Shown: piece by piece, positions 46,301 to 53,661 of the stretch
Layout of the letters: every line of letters starts with the position of its first letter
Position numbering within the stretch: the first letter of the stretch is position 1
Source of the DNA: an uncultured Cytophagales bacterium
GTDB lineage: Bacteria; Bacteroidota; Bacteroidia; Cytophagales; Thermonemataceae
Assembly: GCA_937911505.1 (NCBI GenBank)
Contig: CALEMF010000017.1
Span: 146,627-210,626 of the forward strand
Length of the DNA: 64,000 bases
Reading direction: 5' to 3'
Program-made: the position numbers and the translations under genes
The notes under the pieces: model-generated
What the model saw: the letters and a program-made list of their open reading frames with translations, nothing else
Database searches by the model: none
What the model was told of the DNA's origin: nothing

Positions 46301-46542
46301 AGCTTACGAATATTCCTGCTGAAGTGTGGCGGTATCGTTTGGGGCGTAAGAGTGCGCTAGAGTGGGTATTGAGCCAATATAAACCACGTAAAACCAAGTA
46401 TCATCTATCAAAGTTTGCACAAGACCCTTTTGAAGAGAATAAGGAGGAAGTAATTGATTTACTTAAAAAAGTCTGTACAGTCAGTGTACAAACGATGCAA
46501 ATTATTGAACAACTATTCGAAGAAACTTTAAATGAGACATAA
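43381..46542 (+). CDS. Type ISP restriction-methylase-like protein with lost catalytic motifs
   Basis: A 1053-residue protein that follows the methyltransferase and specificity half of type ISP restriction enzymes. The SAM-site run-up is recognisable (STLQVADHLLEKHFKSS), but motif I, normally DPATGTGTF-like, reads NPFMETGQW (329-337). The target-site motif IV, normally GNPPY, reads VSSYT (429-433). Later family blocks are kept: YERLNRRVQQTYL, RFYQWLTDRL, KGIKSPRDEWFYSFEE and YRPFVKKYLYW (679-689). No helicase or nuclease domain precedes it. So catalysis is probably lost, while DNA or partner binding may remain. The start is GTG; an ATG six codons later is possible. Confidence 0.7.
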   Translation: MKAFAFMKRAIQQYQEKIQADSTNGEEYYDVFYELLIHYAVRQGAFIQKNTDQKNSEMSGVLRHAFHLVYGYWKSCATPLDEAMVEEYKSYENILLEDGYNVWLIQTPETLIKTNIEETTVLHRVIQAFFLYEPTLAKQLKEAIEKAETAQLEVKKVFFKRLEDECLASKSCKGAFNDFWKMSRTALYETISKETVKEIIGLHWIGTGFLQATMPNFQKLSTNLVAQEAEKLLAQLFTPKERTKLLQPLLPYYEVINEITNGLDTFSDQRRCLATACQALYNLYVTGKVNPYPSAISDQWVISTLQVADHLLEKHFKSSSKKATTQWLNPFMETGQWLYTLTEQNDQTATQRKVYGHEGNLLYYYFTTLQIDLLLASQPNPPAYSLYWMNALTHLQFEPTNQQTTLFGGTSTYQEALQQLNQTDCTVIVSSYTSEALSMAYHEKEKYKMYERLNRRVQQTYLSEQTSRKKRVQHLLRFYQWLTDRLQAEGIISCITYREAIDQHDYQGFRREVVQTFAHCYVIDLKETWAVWFFIKDKKSSSKKGTVHYLSLDETAYSNKTLVDLPFQSLQPDTHYNWINLPEEDFHQYLPLATITQKAALFSEITKGIKSPRDEWFYSFEETYLAKKVKFILRAYEKARKSPAAQPTTEIKWDNTILKYLQQNVAKKFQQKQIVPVAYRPFVKKYLYWDQHFCSNTQAWKMHHSEQYKTIVISATEETNIFACLATKQPVDDHFLGAVHCLTLYQEEDGSLVENITDEARQSFRQYYQQVERYFSTETFEKQLKNLLKASTFLPTLHKLAQEVVSCWQALLPLSYQRADVQSLLESFLQLQKRTKVLGQDAKEKKRQFTQLTKQLKEVQQAIDTLQQAFKRAQEGSNITKEAIFHYTYAVLHYPAYRQKYERNLQQQLPHIPFYLNFQQWVQWGTQLADLHINYEEAAPYELTLTTNPSETPAKVKLKAYKQEGIIQLDEYTQLTNIPAEVWRYRLGRKSALEWVLSQYKPRKTKYHLSKFAQDPFEENKEEVIDLLKKVCTVSVQTMQIIEQLFEETLNET

Positions 46543-46578
46543 TCGATTGCTTAAAGACTTTATTTATAATAGTAAGTC

Positions 46579-47217
46579 ATGATTCTTGAAAAAATATATA
46601 GAAGCTGCTGGGTGATCATCAATATTTGTCTACTGATGGCTTGCCAACATAAGAGCAGCTCAACCAACTTCCGAAATATGAAATTGATTGAGGGAACAAT
46701 GGTTGTTGATAGCATACCGAATGGCTTTACGCCTGTAAAACAGTGGAAGAAAGTGACGCTAAAGGCTTTTCAAGAGGAGATGACATTAAAAATTCCCCAA
46801 AAAGCACAAGCCCATACCTCAGAGATAAGCTATATCGACGATGATGAAGCCCACATAACAGAAGAGATTATTATCATTACTTTTAACAATAAATACCACA
46901 TTTATATCAAACAGGGTGATTTTGATGTAGAAGCGAACTATGAAGCCAGTAAAAAATACGATGCACAATATAAAATACGTACGAACTACCAACTCCTTGA
47001 AATGACAGACCTTTACAGTGTCCATAAAGCCCTAGAAGAGGAGACTTGGTTTTACAGTGTGAGTGCCAAGAAAACGCTTGAATCTCATACTTTTTACACA
47101 CACGAAAACGAACTTATCTATTATGATTATGGCAGGGAACCACCCGTAAGGTTAAGTAAAGCCGACTGTTACGCCATTATCCAACTCATGACTTCGCTTG
47201 AGTTTACTCCTGAGTAG
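46579..47217 (+). CDS. Putative lipoprotein, 212 aa
   Basis: A lipoprotein signal is visible (WVIINICLLMAC). The rest is a soluble beta-rich domain with paired acidic runs (YIDDDEAHITEEIII), no recognised family and a C-terminal helical segment (CYAIIQLMTSLEF). It starts 36 bases after the methylase-like gene in the same direction and may share its transcript. It converges on the LuxR-type regulator gene. Confidence 0.6.
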   Translation: MILEKIYRSCWVIINICLLMACQHKSSSTNFRNMKLIEGTMVVDSIPNGFTPVKQWKKVTLKAFQEEMTLKIPQKAQAHTSEISYIDDDEAHITEEIIIITFNNKYHIYIKQGDFDVEANYEASKKYDAQYKIRTNYQLLEMTDLYSVHKALEEETWFYSVSAKKTLESHTFYTHENELIYYDYGREPPVRLSKADCYAIIQLMTSLEFTPE

Positions 47218-47227
47218 AAGTATCTTT

Positions 47228-48010
47228 TTAAATAATACCATTCTTAAAAGCATACGCTACCAAGGCAGCCGAGCTCTGGCTATTAGTTTTCTTCAAAAGG
47301 TTTTGCCGGTGGTTTTCCACTGTATTTTTGGAGATACCTAAAATATAGGCAATTTGTTTACTCGCATAGCCTGTTGCGAGTAAACGGATAATCTCTAATT
47401 CCCTTTCAGTAATGACTAAAGGGGGGCATTGGATACTATCTGTACAAAACTGTTGGATGGTTTCTAAAGAGGTATCCAAAAAGGTAGCGACAATTTTATG
47501 GTTGTCGCCTAAGTAAGAGACATCGGTAAACACTACAAGGGCAAAGCGCATCTCATTATTTTCGTCAAAATACCAATCTTGTAGCTTGCTAGAGATGGTT
47601 TTGTAGACTTCACCTACCTTTAATCGGAAAAGTAAGCTAAAGTGGGCGTCTTTTCGTTTGTGAGGGATTACCTGTTGAAGGTATTGGGGTACGAGTGAAA
47701 GGTGTGACATGACATACGCGACATCGTCAGGGTGAATCATCTCGTAGATATCAGGATGTAACAAAGATTTATCGAGCCAATAGCTGATCTCTTGGCCAAT
47801 CACCTTGCTATCACCACCTGCCCGTACAACGCGTAAAGTAGTGAAGTCGACCACATACCAGAAGTAAGGCCCTAGGGCAAACGAGGGGATGGCTTTAATG
47901 GTGTCTATAAAAAGATCATCGGCCGTTATAACTGTAGGAGCGTGATTGACAGCCTGCCAATAAGACAAGAACGCTTCCTTGGTAACAGGAGATAGTTGAT
48001 GAGGTTGCAT
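47228..48010 (-). CDS. LuxR-type transcriptional regulator with a PAS-like sensor
   Basis: A 260-residue regulator. Residues 60-170 look like a PAS-like sensing domain (YFWYVVDFTTLRVVRAGGDS, FALVVFTDVSYLGDN). The C-terminus is a LuxR helix-turn-helix: ITERELEIIRLLATGYASKQ, then ISKNTVENHRQNLLKKT. It is divergent from the tandem lipoprotein genes, and the first palindromic operator lies 71 bases upstream of its start, so it is the natural candidate for their control; binding is inferred, not shown. Confidence 0.85.
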   Translation of the reverse strand: MQPHQLSPVTKEAFLSYWQAVNHAPTVITADDLFIDTIKAIPSFALGPYFWYVVDFTTLRVVRAGGDSKVIGQEISYWLDKSLLHPDIYEMIHPDDVAYVMSHLSLVPQYLQQVIPHKRKDAHFSLLFRLKVGEVYKTISSKLQDWYFDENNEMRFALVVFTDVSYLGDNHKIVATFLDTSLETIQQFCTDSIQCPPLVITERELEIIRLLATGYASKQIAYILGISKNTVENHRQNLLKKTNSQSSAALVAYAFKNGII

Positions 48011-48080
48011 AAGTATTTGATTTTTAAAAGGTTGTTGTAAGTTGTAGTGTTGTTATAGTTGAAATTTTAGGGGAGAAGAT

Positions 48081-48126
48081 AGCGATTAATCACTATTGAA
48101 AATCGGCTAACTTACCATTACTTTTA
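48081..48126 (+). promoter_or_regulatory. Operator and promoter of the first paralog
   Basis: AGCGATTAATCACT (nearly palindromic) at 48081-48094 overlaps ATTG as -33 element. After 20 bases comes TACTTTTA (48119-48126) as -7 box, in the Bacteroidota arrangement. All four copies in the window share this exact 46-base layout. Confidence 0.7.
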
Positions 48127-48184
48127 TGATGTTAGTAGCTACTATTCAAGAATTCATTATCAACCTTTAAACGTTCATAATTTA

Positions 48185-48817
48185 ATGAAAAATCATCATT
48201 CATGGCAACTTATTCTTTTAATATGTTTATTAAGTTTTGCCACCGCTTGCAACAATAATAGTAATGAAGAAGTAGTAACCCCTCAGGTAGCCGTAGAAGC
48301 TGCTACTGATGGTGAAGATGCCAATAAACGCTTCATCAATTGTATAGAAAAACCCATATTTATAGGTACTTTCCTGTACAATCACAGACCTAATCCTTTC
48401 AGACAGAATGACTGTACGTTTTCTCCTAGGGATTTCTGCTTCAATGGCTACATTGATGTAATCTACTTTTGCTTTCCAATAGAATGGGAGTGGATATTTC
48501 CTATCTGTCCGGGGCCTAAATGTCCCATCGAAATTCCTAGATTCGACATTGATGACTACAGAGACTTCGGACCGCTTGTCTCTTACTTCAGTTTCGAAAA
48601 AGACAGACTAGGCTTACAGTTCTACGAACAAGGAGAATTTATTATTGAAAAAGGCTTCACTTTAAAAGATGACCTGATCTTGGATGTAGAAATAGCCCAA
48701 GAACTAGGACTACAAGGAAATGTAGTAGAAGCGGGTGTGTATCCTTTGGAATTCAATAAGGAAGGAGAAGTTTTTAATGCTTCTCTACCTGTATTAGAAG
48801 GTTTTAAACAGTTTTAA
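48185..48817 (+). CDS. Lipoprotein-like paralog 1 of the 48-51 kb family
   Basis: A 210-residue exported protein with a lipoprotein signal (LILLICLLSFATAC). A variable middle rich in Cys and Pro (ICPGPKCPIEIP) is followed by a conserved C-terminal half (LGLQFYEQGEFI, ELGLQGNVVEAGVYPLEF). No family was recognised. It is the most diverged of three intact paralogs, but shares the promoter module with the others. Its own terminator follows. Confidence 0.7.
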   Translation: MKNHHSWQLILLICLLSFATACNNNSNEEVVTPQVAVEAATDGEDANKRFINCIEKPIFIGTFLYNHRPNPFRQNDCTFSPRDFCFNGYIDVIYFCFPIEWEWIFPICPGPKCPIEIPRFDIDDYRDFGPLVSYFSFEKDRLGLQFYEQGEFIIEKGFTLKDDLILDVEIAQELGLQGNVVEAGVYPLEFNKEGEVFNASLPVLEGFKQF

Positions 48818-48842
48818 ATCACTATACATTCCTTAATAATAT

Positions 48843-48880
48843 AGTAGGGTACTCTGTAAAAAGAGTATCCTACTGTATTT
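48843..48880 (+). terminator. Hairpin terminator of paralog 1
   Basis: AGTAGGGTACTCT pairs with AGAGTATCCTACT (one G-T pair) over a short A-rich loop. A T-rich tail follows. It is unrelated in sequence to the three shared terminators downstream. Confidence 0.65.
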
Positions 48881-48916
48881 GTATTAAGTTGATAATGAAA
48901 AAATGTGGTAAAGCGT

Positions 48917-48962
48917 AGCGACTAATTACTATTGGAAGCCAACTTATATCGCCTTACTTTTA
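48917..48962 (+). promoter_or_regulatory. Operator and promoter copy in front of a decayed paralog
   Basis: AGCGACTAATTACT at 48917 has drifted from the palindrome. ATTG, 20 bases and TACTTTTA (48955-48962) keep the spacing of the other copies. It now drives a dead gene. Confidence 0.6.
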
Positions 48963-49022
48963 GATTTGATAAGTAGCTATTACAATTCAATTATCATATC
49001 AGTCTTAAACCTTCAAAATTTA

Positions 49023-49175
49023 ATGATAAAATAAATTTGTATCCATTCTCTCAACAACCTCATTTTGAGTGAACGCATCTTAGACCTACAAGGGAATAGG
49101 GTAGCGGCCAGTGAATATACCATTTTATTTGAATGTGGAACTAATACTTATAATGCAGCATTACCTATAGTATAA
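49023..49175 (+). pseudogene. Decayed fourth paralog
   Basis: An ATG at 49023 is followed by a stop at codon 4, and the middle of the gene is missing. From about 49075 the frame reads LDLQGNRVAASEYTILF, then TNTYNAALPIV and TAA at 49173-49175. This matches the C-terminal ends of the intact copies (LGLQGNVVEAGVYPLEF, NASLPVLEG). The promoter module upstream and shared terminator downstream remain. No other gene is seen in 48818-49482. Confidence 0.75.
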
Positions 49176-49213
49176 ACAAGACAATAATTTTAGTTAGTCG
49201 CTTTTTTGTCGTA

Positions 49214-49255
49214 AAGAGCGTCGTAGTTTTGCACTACGGCGCTTCTTTTTTTAGT
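49214..49255 (+). terminator. Shared-type hairpin terminator 1
   Basis: AGCGTCGTAGT pairs with ACTACGGCGCTT over a short loop and is followed by a run of T. The same hairpin, with small changes, ends both later paralogs. Confidence 0.7.
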
Positions 49256-49375
49256 ACAACTTTCTTATTGAAATACCTACACCCGATAGGCATATGCATC
49301 AGCAACTTTCCTTTTACAGACAGATAAATTATAGCAGGTTTAATGTTAAGAATTATGATAATCAGGCTTTTAAGT

Positions 49376-49421
49376 AGCGATTAATCACTATTGTAAACCG
49401 ACTTACATTGCTTTACCTTTA
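49376..49421 (+). promoter_or_regulatory. Operator and promoter of paralog 2
   Basis: AGCGATTAATCACT at 49376-49389 overlaps ATTG. Twenty bases later TACCTTTA (49414-49421) forms the -7 box. Confidence 0.7.
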
Positions 49422-49482
49422 TAACAGTGAGTAGCTACTACAATTCAACTATTAATCTTAAAACATTAAACTTAACCGTACA

Positions 49483-50145
49483 ATGAACAAGTATCGAGTA
49501 TTTCAATGGCTACTCGTAGTAGCCTTTATCGTGACGGCTACCGCTTGTAGCCAAAATGCCTCAGAAGAAGCAGAGGCAGTCGTTCCCCAGACTAGTACCG
49601 CAGTGACTTCTGACGCAGAAACAGAAGGAAAAGCGAATGCAAGGGATTTTGGATCATTTGAAGTAACGGCTATTATAGCAAATCACGTGTGGGGTAGCCA
49701 ATGGAATGGCGCGGGGTGTGATCTTGTACCCCATGCTTCTGTGTGTCTTGGAAATCTTATAGAAGCAATAGAAATTGAAGTCATTGAATTGGACCCTAGG
49801 TGTCCTTTTTGCCCGCCGCCTGTGTGTCTTAGTTGCCCACCCCCTATAGTGGCTACATTAGACCCAGAAATTATTAATCCTCTTCTTGAGCGTTACGAGA
49901 CAATCGTTACCCAGTATTCCATTAATGAAGAAGTAATGGGTCTACAATTTTATCAAGAAGGTGCGTTTTTAAGTACAGAGGTGTTTCTAATAGAGGAGAA
50001 CCTTTTCTTGAACGAAGAAGTCGTCAATACCTTAGGCCTAAGTGGTAATATGGTACAGGCAGGTGAATACCCTGTTTTATTTGATGAGGAAAGAGGTACT
50101 TTTGATGTCAATTTACCTGTAATAGAAGGAGAAAGACCCTTTTAA
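49483..50145 (+). CDS. Lipoprotein-like paralog 2 with Cys/Pro-rich centre
   Basis: A 220-residue exported protein. The signal VFQWLLVVAFIVTATAC is a lipobox-type start, and residues 1-50 (through AETEGKANAR) are nearly identical to paralog 3. The centre is unusual: DPRCPFCPPPVCLSCPPP packs five cysteines into prolines. The conserved tail reads VMGLQFYQEGAFLSTE and LGLSGNMVQAGEYPVLF. Its role is unknown; the centre could bind metal or form disulphides. Confidence 0.7.
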   Translation: MNKYRVFQWLLVVAFIVTATACSQNASEEAEAVVPQTSTAVTSDAETEGKANARDFGSFEVTAIIANHVWGSQWNGAGCDLVPHASVCLGNLIEAIEIEVIELDPRCPFCPPPVCLSCPPPIVATLDPEIINPLLERYETIVTQYSINEEVMGLQFYQEGAFLSTEVFLIEENLFLNEEVVNTLGLSGNMVQAGEYPVLFDEERGTFDVNLPVIEGERPF

Positions 50146-50167
50146 ATAGCCGCTTTCTTGTTACAAA

Positions 50168-50206
50168 GAGCGTCGTAGTGTTTACACTATGGCGCTTCTT
50201 TTGTTT
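50168..50206 (+). terminator. Shared-type hairpin terminator 2
   Basis: AGCGTCGTAGTG pairs with CACTATGGCGCTT and leads into a T-rich run. It is the same hairpin as at 49214 and 51074. Confidence 0.7.
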
Positions 50207-50340
50207 CGTGTGACTGACCAATTGTGATAAGTAGCTTGAGCGAATAGTCTTTTGCTTTCCCTCGATTATGTCCAAGTTTTACAAGTGAATATTTACTATG
50301 TATGAAAGTTTATAAATATTAATAATCAGGACTTTTTTAT

Positions 50341-50386
50341 AGTGATTAATCACTATTGCACGCTAGTTTACCTAGCCTTACCTTTA
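50341..50386 (+). promoter_or_regulatory. Operator and promoter of paralog 3 (perfect palindrome)
   Basis: AGTGATTAATCACT at 50341-50354 is a perfect 14-base palindrome overlapping ATTG. TACCTTTA lies at 50379-50386, again 20 bases beyond. It is the cleanest copy of the operator. Confidence 0.75.
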
Positions 50387-50437
50387 CGACAGTTACAATT
50401 CAATAATTAATCAAAACCTTTAAAACTTATCAATACG

Positions 50438-51049
50438 ATGAAAACGTATCAAGTATTTCAATGGCTACTTGTAGTAGCCTTCGTTGTGACGGCTACCGCT
50501 TGTAGCCAAAATGCCTCAGAAGAAGCAGAGGCAGTTGTTCCCCAAAATAGCACCGCAGTAACTTCTGATGCAGAAACAGAAGGGAAAGCAAATGCGAGGA
50601 ATTATGTACAGACAGTTGCTATCGCAGCAGAGTTTTACCAAGGTGAAATACGTGTAGATGGAAGGGGCTGTGTACCTGCACCTGAAGGGATTTGCGTTGA
50701 TTCCAGAACACCTGTAGACCTTGTACTGATTGAAAGAGATGACATCCCTTGCCCTTGCCCACTCATTGCTATCGGATTTGACCCGCGTACTGATCCTCGT
50801 TTTGGGCTTGACATTGGACTTCTGTTTCCGCAGAATGAAGGACTAATGGGGTTACAGTTTTACCAACAGCAGGAGTTTCTTAATACAGAAGTGCTTCTTC
50901 TGAAGAAAAACCTTGTTTTGAATAGTGAGATTGTACGCACCCTAGGCTTTAGCGGGAATACGGTACCAGCGGGCGAGTATCCTGTCTTTTTCGACGAAGA
51001 AACAGGTACTTATAATGTCAATGTACCAGTAAAACAATTAAGACAATAA
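50438..51049 (+). CDS. Lipoprotein-like paralog 3
   Basis: A 203-residue exported protein with the same front as paralog 2 (QWLLVVAFVVTATAC). The Cys/Pro centre is shorter here (DDIPCPCPLIA). The conserved tail is LMGLQFYQQQEFLNTE and LGFSGNTVPAGEYPVFF. The near-identity of the fronts and the divergent middles suggest recent duplication with a changing central region. No family was recognised. Confidence 0.7.
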   Translation: MKTYQVFQWLLVVAFVVTATACSQNASEEAEAVVPQNSTAVTSDAETEGKANARNYVQTVAIAAEFYQGEIRVDGRGCVPAPEGICVDSRTPVDLVLIERDDIPCPCPLIAIGFDPRTDPRFGLDIGLLFPQNEGLMGLQFYQQQEFLNTEVLLLKKNLVLNSEIVRTLGFSGNTVPAGEYPVFFDEETGTYNVNVPVKQLRQ

Positions 51050-51073
51050 TTCCAATTAGTCGCTTTTGTTACA

Positions 51074-51111
51074 AAGAGCGTCGTAGTATTTATACTACGG
51101 CGCTTCTTTTA
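51074..51111. terminator. Shared-type hairpin terminator 3
   Basis: AGCGTCGTAGTA pairs with TACTACGGCGCTT followed by a T-rich tail. It touches the stop codon of the convergent dehydrogenase gene, so it probably serves both genes. Confidence 0.7.
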
Positions 51112-51909
51112 TTGTGGCGCTGCCTTGCGGGCGATTTTCGCTAAAAGACCTGGGAAGAAGCGCTTTAGTAGTAGAGCAAGCTTTTCTTTACCCAAAGGCT
51201 TCCCTACATAAACTTCATTCTTCTTCCTTTTGATAGCCCGCATCATCTGCAAGGCACAGCGATCAGCCGGGTAGCCACCGCCCGTATCTTTTCCCATCTG
51301 ATTGTAGGCTTCACCTGTAGCGGTAAGTGCATTTACGGCAATTTGCGTACGTACATAGCCAGGACAAATCATCGTTACCGTAATGTTTTTTTGCCAGTAT
51401 TCTGCTCGTAAGCCGTCAAAAAAGCCGTGCAGAGCGTGTTTGGCGCTGGCATAAGCGGCGCGCATAGGCGTAGTCAATTTACCCAACACACTGCTCACCA
51501 CCACGAAATGTCCTGCCTGCCTTTTCACAAAGTGAGGGAGAATAGCCTTAGTAAGCCCTACGTAGCCAAAGTAATCCACTTCCATAATACGCCGATAGAC
51601 GGCCATTTCCGTATCTCGAATGTAAGAGCGTTGGCTAATGCCACCGTTGTGTACTAGAATGTCTACCTGACCAAAGGCACGAATAGCCTCCTGTGTTTTT
51701 ACCTCAAAAGTATCAGGCTCCGTAAGGTCTAGTGGGAGAATATATATATTTTTGCTTTCAGATTGTTGCTTTACTTGTTCTAAAGCGGGTACGTTGCGAG
51801 CAGAAAGAATCAAGCGCGCCCCTGCTTTGGCTAGGGCGTAGGTAAGTGCCTCTCCAATACCCGATGAAGCCCCCGTAATCCATACAACTTTATTGTTGAA
51901 GCAACTCAT
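51109..51909 (-). CDS. Short-chain dehydrogenase/reductase
   Basis: A 266-residue classical SDR. VWITGASSGIGEALTYAL binds the cofactor, NGGISQRSYI is the NAG-type motif in variant form, VVSSVLGKL gives the catalytic serine, and YASAKHALHGFF the Tyr-Lys pair. Similar proteins are often called DHRS7-like or YqjQ-like. A second SDR of the same size lies at 56391. Confidence 0.85.
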   Translation of the reverse strand: MSCFNNKVVWITGASSGIGEALTYALAKAGARLILSARNVPALEQVKQQSESKNIYILPLDLTEPDTFEVKTQEAIRAFGQVDILVHNGGISQRSYIRDTEMAVYRRIMEVDYFGYVGLTKAILPHFVKRQAGHFVVVSSVLGKLTTPMRAAYASAKHALHGFFDGLRAEYWQKNITVTMICPGYVRTQIAVNALTATGEAYNQMGKDTGGGYPADRCALQMMRAIKRKKNEVYVGKPLGKEKLALLLKRFFPGLLAKIARKAAPQ

Positions 51910-52122
51910 GGCATACTACTTTTACAGATTAAATAACAAAAAATCTCAGTAGTGTGCAATAAAAACTTCAATGGTAGCAGCCCAAAGATTTAATAGCTCA
52001 GCATAAACCTTACGGATGTTTGGCATTCTTTTGTAAAATCTATTACCTATTTAATAAAGTCCCTCTCTCTATTTTCAACACTAAATTTGTAATTTACTTC
52101 ATAAAGCCTGTAATTTCACTGT

Positions 52123-53610
52123 ATGAAACGTTTTCTACTGCTCCCACTACACCTGTTATTCTTTCTACTTATTACCTGTAGTTCTGGTAACCAAGAACCA
52201 CTACAAAAGCTGACTTATCAAACCGAAGCCCTTAAAAAAGCACTCAAAACGCTAGAAGAAGATCCCGTACTCGCTTTTGGTTTCATATCTTTCTCTTTAC
52301 GTAGTACTAAAACGGGCGAAGAAGTGCTCCATTATCAAGGGCAAAAATCGTTGAACGTAGCTTCTAATATGAAATTAGTGACAACGGCTTCGGCGCTGAA
52401 CATCTTGGGTGAGAATTATCAATTTAAGACTTATTTACAACACGATGGAAGGATTGAAGCAGGTGTATTGAAAGGAAATCTGTACATCAAAGGTACAGGC
52501 GACCCCACCTTGGGTTCTTACCGTATGAAAACCACACCTTCTTTTGACCAACTTCTTGCCCAATGGACAGCACAGCTACGCCAAAAAGGAATCAATGCCA
52601 TTGAAGGCAATATCATTGCCGATACAGAGGCTTGGAACAATAACGCACTTCCGTCGGGATGGGTATGGGGTGATATAGGTAACTACTACGGTGCTGCTGC
52701 CCAAGCGCTTAACATCGCAGACAACACCTACCAGTTGTATTTACAACCCGCCGCGCGGATAGGGGGTGAGGTGAAGGTGCTTAAAACAGTGCCTACCATT
52801 CCTAGTATACAATTCGTGAATCGCCTCACTACGGCAGCAGCAGGTACGGGTGATCGCGCATACATAGATGGTGCGCCTTACAGTAATCTCCGCTTTCTAC
52901 ACGGTACGATTCCACAGGGAGGTAACTTTGTCATTAAAGGGGCGATCCCTGATCCAGCATATTTAATTGTACAAAAACTCAGCAAACAACTACAACAGCA
53001 AGGCATCAGTGTGAAAGGAAAAGCCCTTACCTCTCTACAACTTTTACAAACAAAACAAAAGCTCTCAAAAGAGCGAACAACCCTTTACACGCATCAGTCT
53101 CCTTCTTTAAGTACTATCATCCAATGGATCAATCAGTATAGCGTTAATTTGTACGCGGAAGCGCTCTACAAAGCCATTGGGCAAGCACTAACCACTGAGC
53201 AGCCAACTGAAGCGATCAAGAAACATTGGCAATTGAAAGGACTTCGCTGGAAAGGGCTTCAAATGCGCGATGGGAGTGGCCTGTCGCCTAGTAATGGGGT
53301 ACCTATCAACCAAATGACACAAATGCTTCATCTCATGACGAGAGAAAAGCACTTCTCTACTTTTTACAATAGCTTACCAGTTGCTGGTAGGTCGGGCACA
53401 ATGGCAAGTGTAGGAGGAGGAACGCTCTTGATGAATAATCTACGTGCCAAAACGGGTTGGATGACAGGCGTGGTAGCTTTTTCAGGATATTTTAAAACGA
53501 CAGCAGGCGAACAGATGTGTTTCTCTATCAGTGCAAATCGCTTTGATGCTAACTACAGCACGATGAAAAAGAAAATGGAAAAACTATTTTTGGCGATGAT
53601 AAAGGTATAA
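52123..53610 (+). CDS. dacB: D-alanyl-D-alanine carboxypeptidase/endopeptidase (PBP4 type)
   Basis: A 495-residue exported S13 peptidase. The front is a signal or lipoprotein type sequence (LLFFLLITCS). Catalytic motifs are SxxK as SNMK (Ser81, Lys84), SxN as SVN in QYSVNLYAEAL, and KTG in LRAKTGWMTGV. The large insert between the first two motifs fits PBP4. It trims peptidoglycan peptides in the periplasm. It is in front of recQ, 52 bases apart. Confidence 0.92.
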   Translation: MKRFLLLPLHLLFFLLITCSSGNQEPLQKLTYQTEALKKALKTLEEDPVLAFGFISFSLRSTKTGEEVLHYQGQKSLNVASNMKLVTTASALNILGENYQFKTYLQHDGRIEAGVLKGNLYIKGTGDPTLGSYRMKTTPSFDQLLAQWTAQLRQKGINAIEGNIIADTEAWNNNALPSGWVWGDIGNYYGAAAQALNIADNTYQLYLQPAARIGGEVKVLKTVPTIPSIQFVNRLTTAAAGTGDRAYIDGAPYSNLRFLHGTIPQGGNFVIKGAIPDPAYLIVQKLSKQLQQQGISVKGKALTSLQLLQTKQKLSKERTTLYTHQSPSLSTIIQWINQYSVNLYAEALYKAIGQALTTEQPTEAIKKHWQLKGLRWKGLQMRDGSGLSPSNGVPINQMTQMLHLMTREKHFSTFYNSLPVAGRSGTMASVGGGTLLMNNLRAKTGWMTGVVAFSGYFKTTAGEQMCFSISANRFDANYSTMKKKMEKLFLAMIKV

Positions 53611-53661
53611 CTTTACCATTGAAGTTTTCTAGACTTTTTGTTTTTAAAACGAATCTTATTT

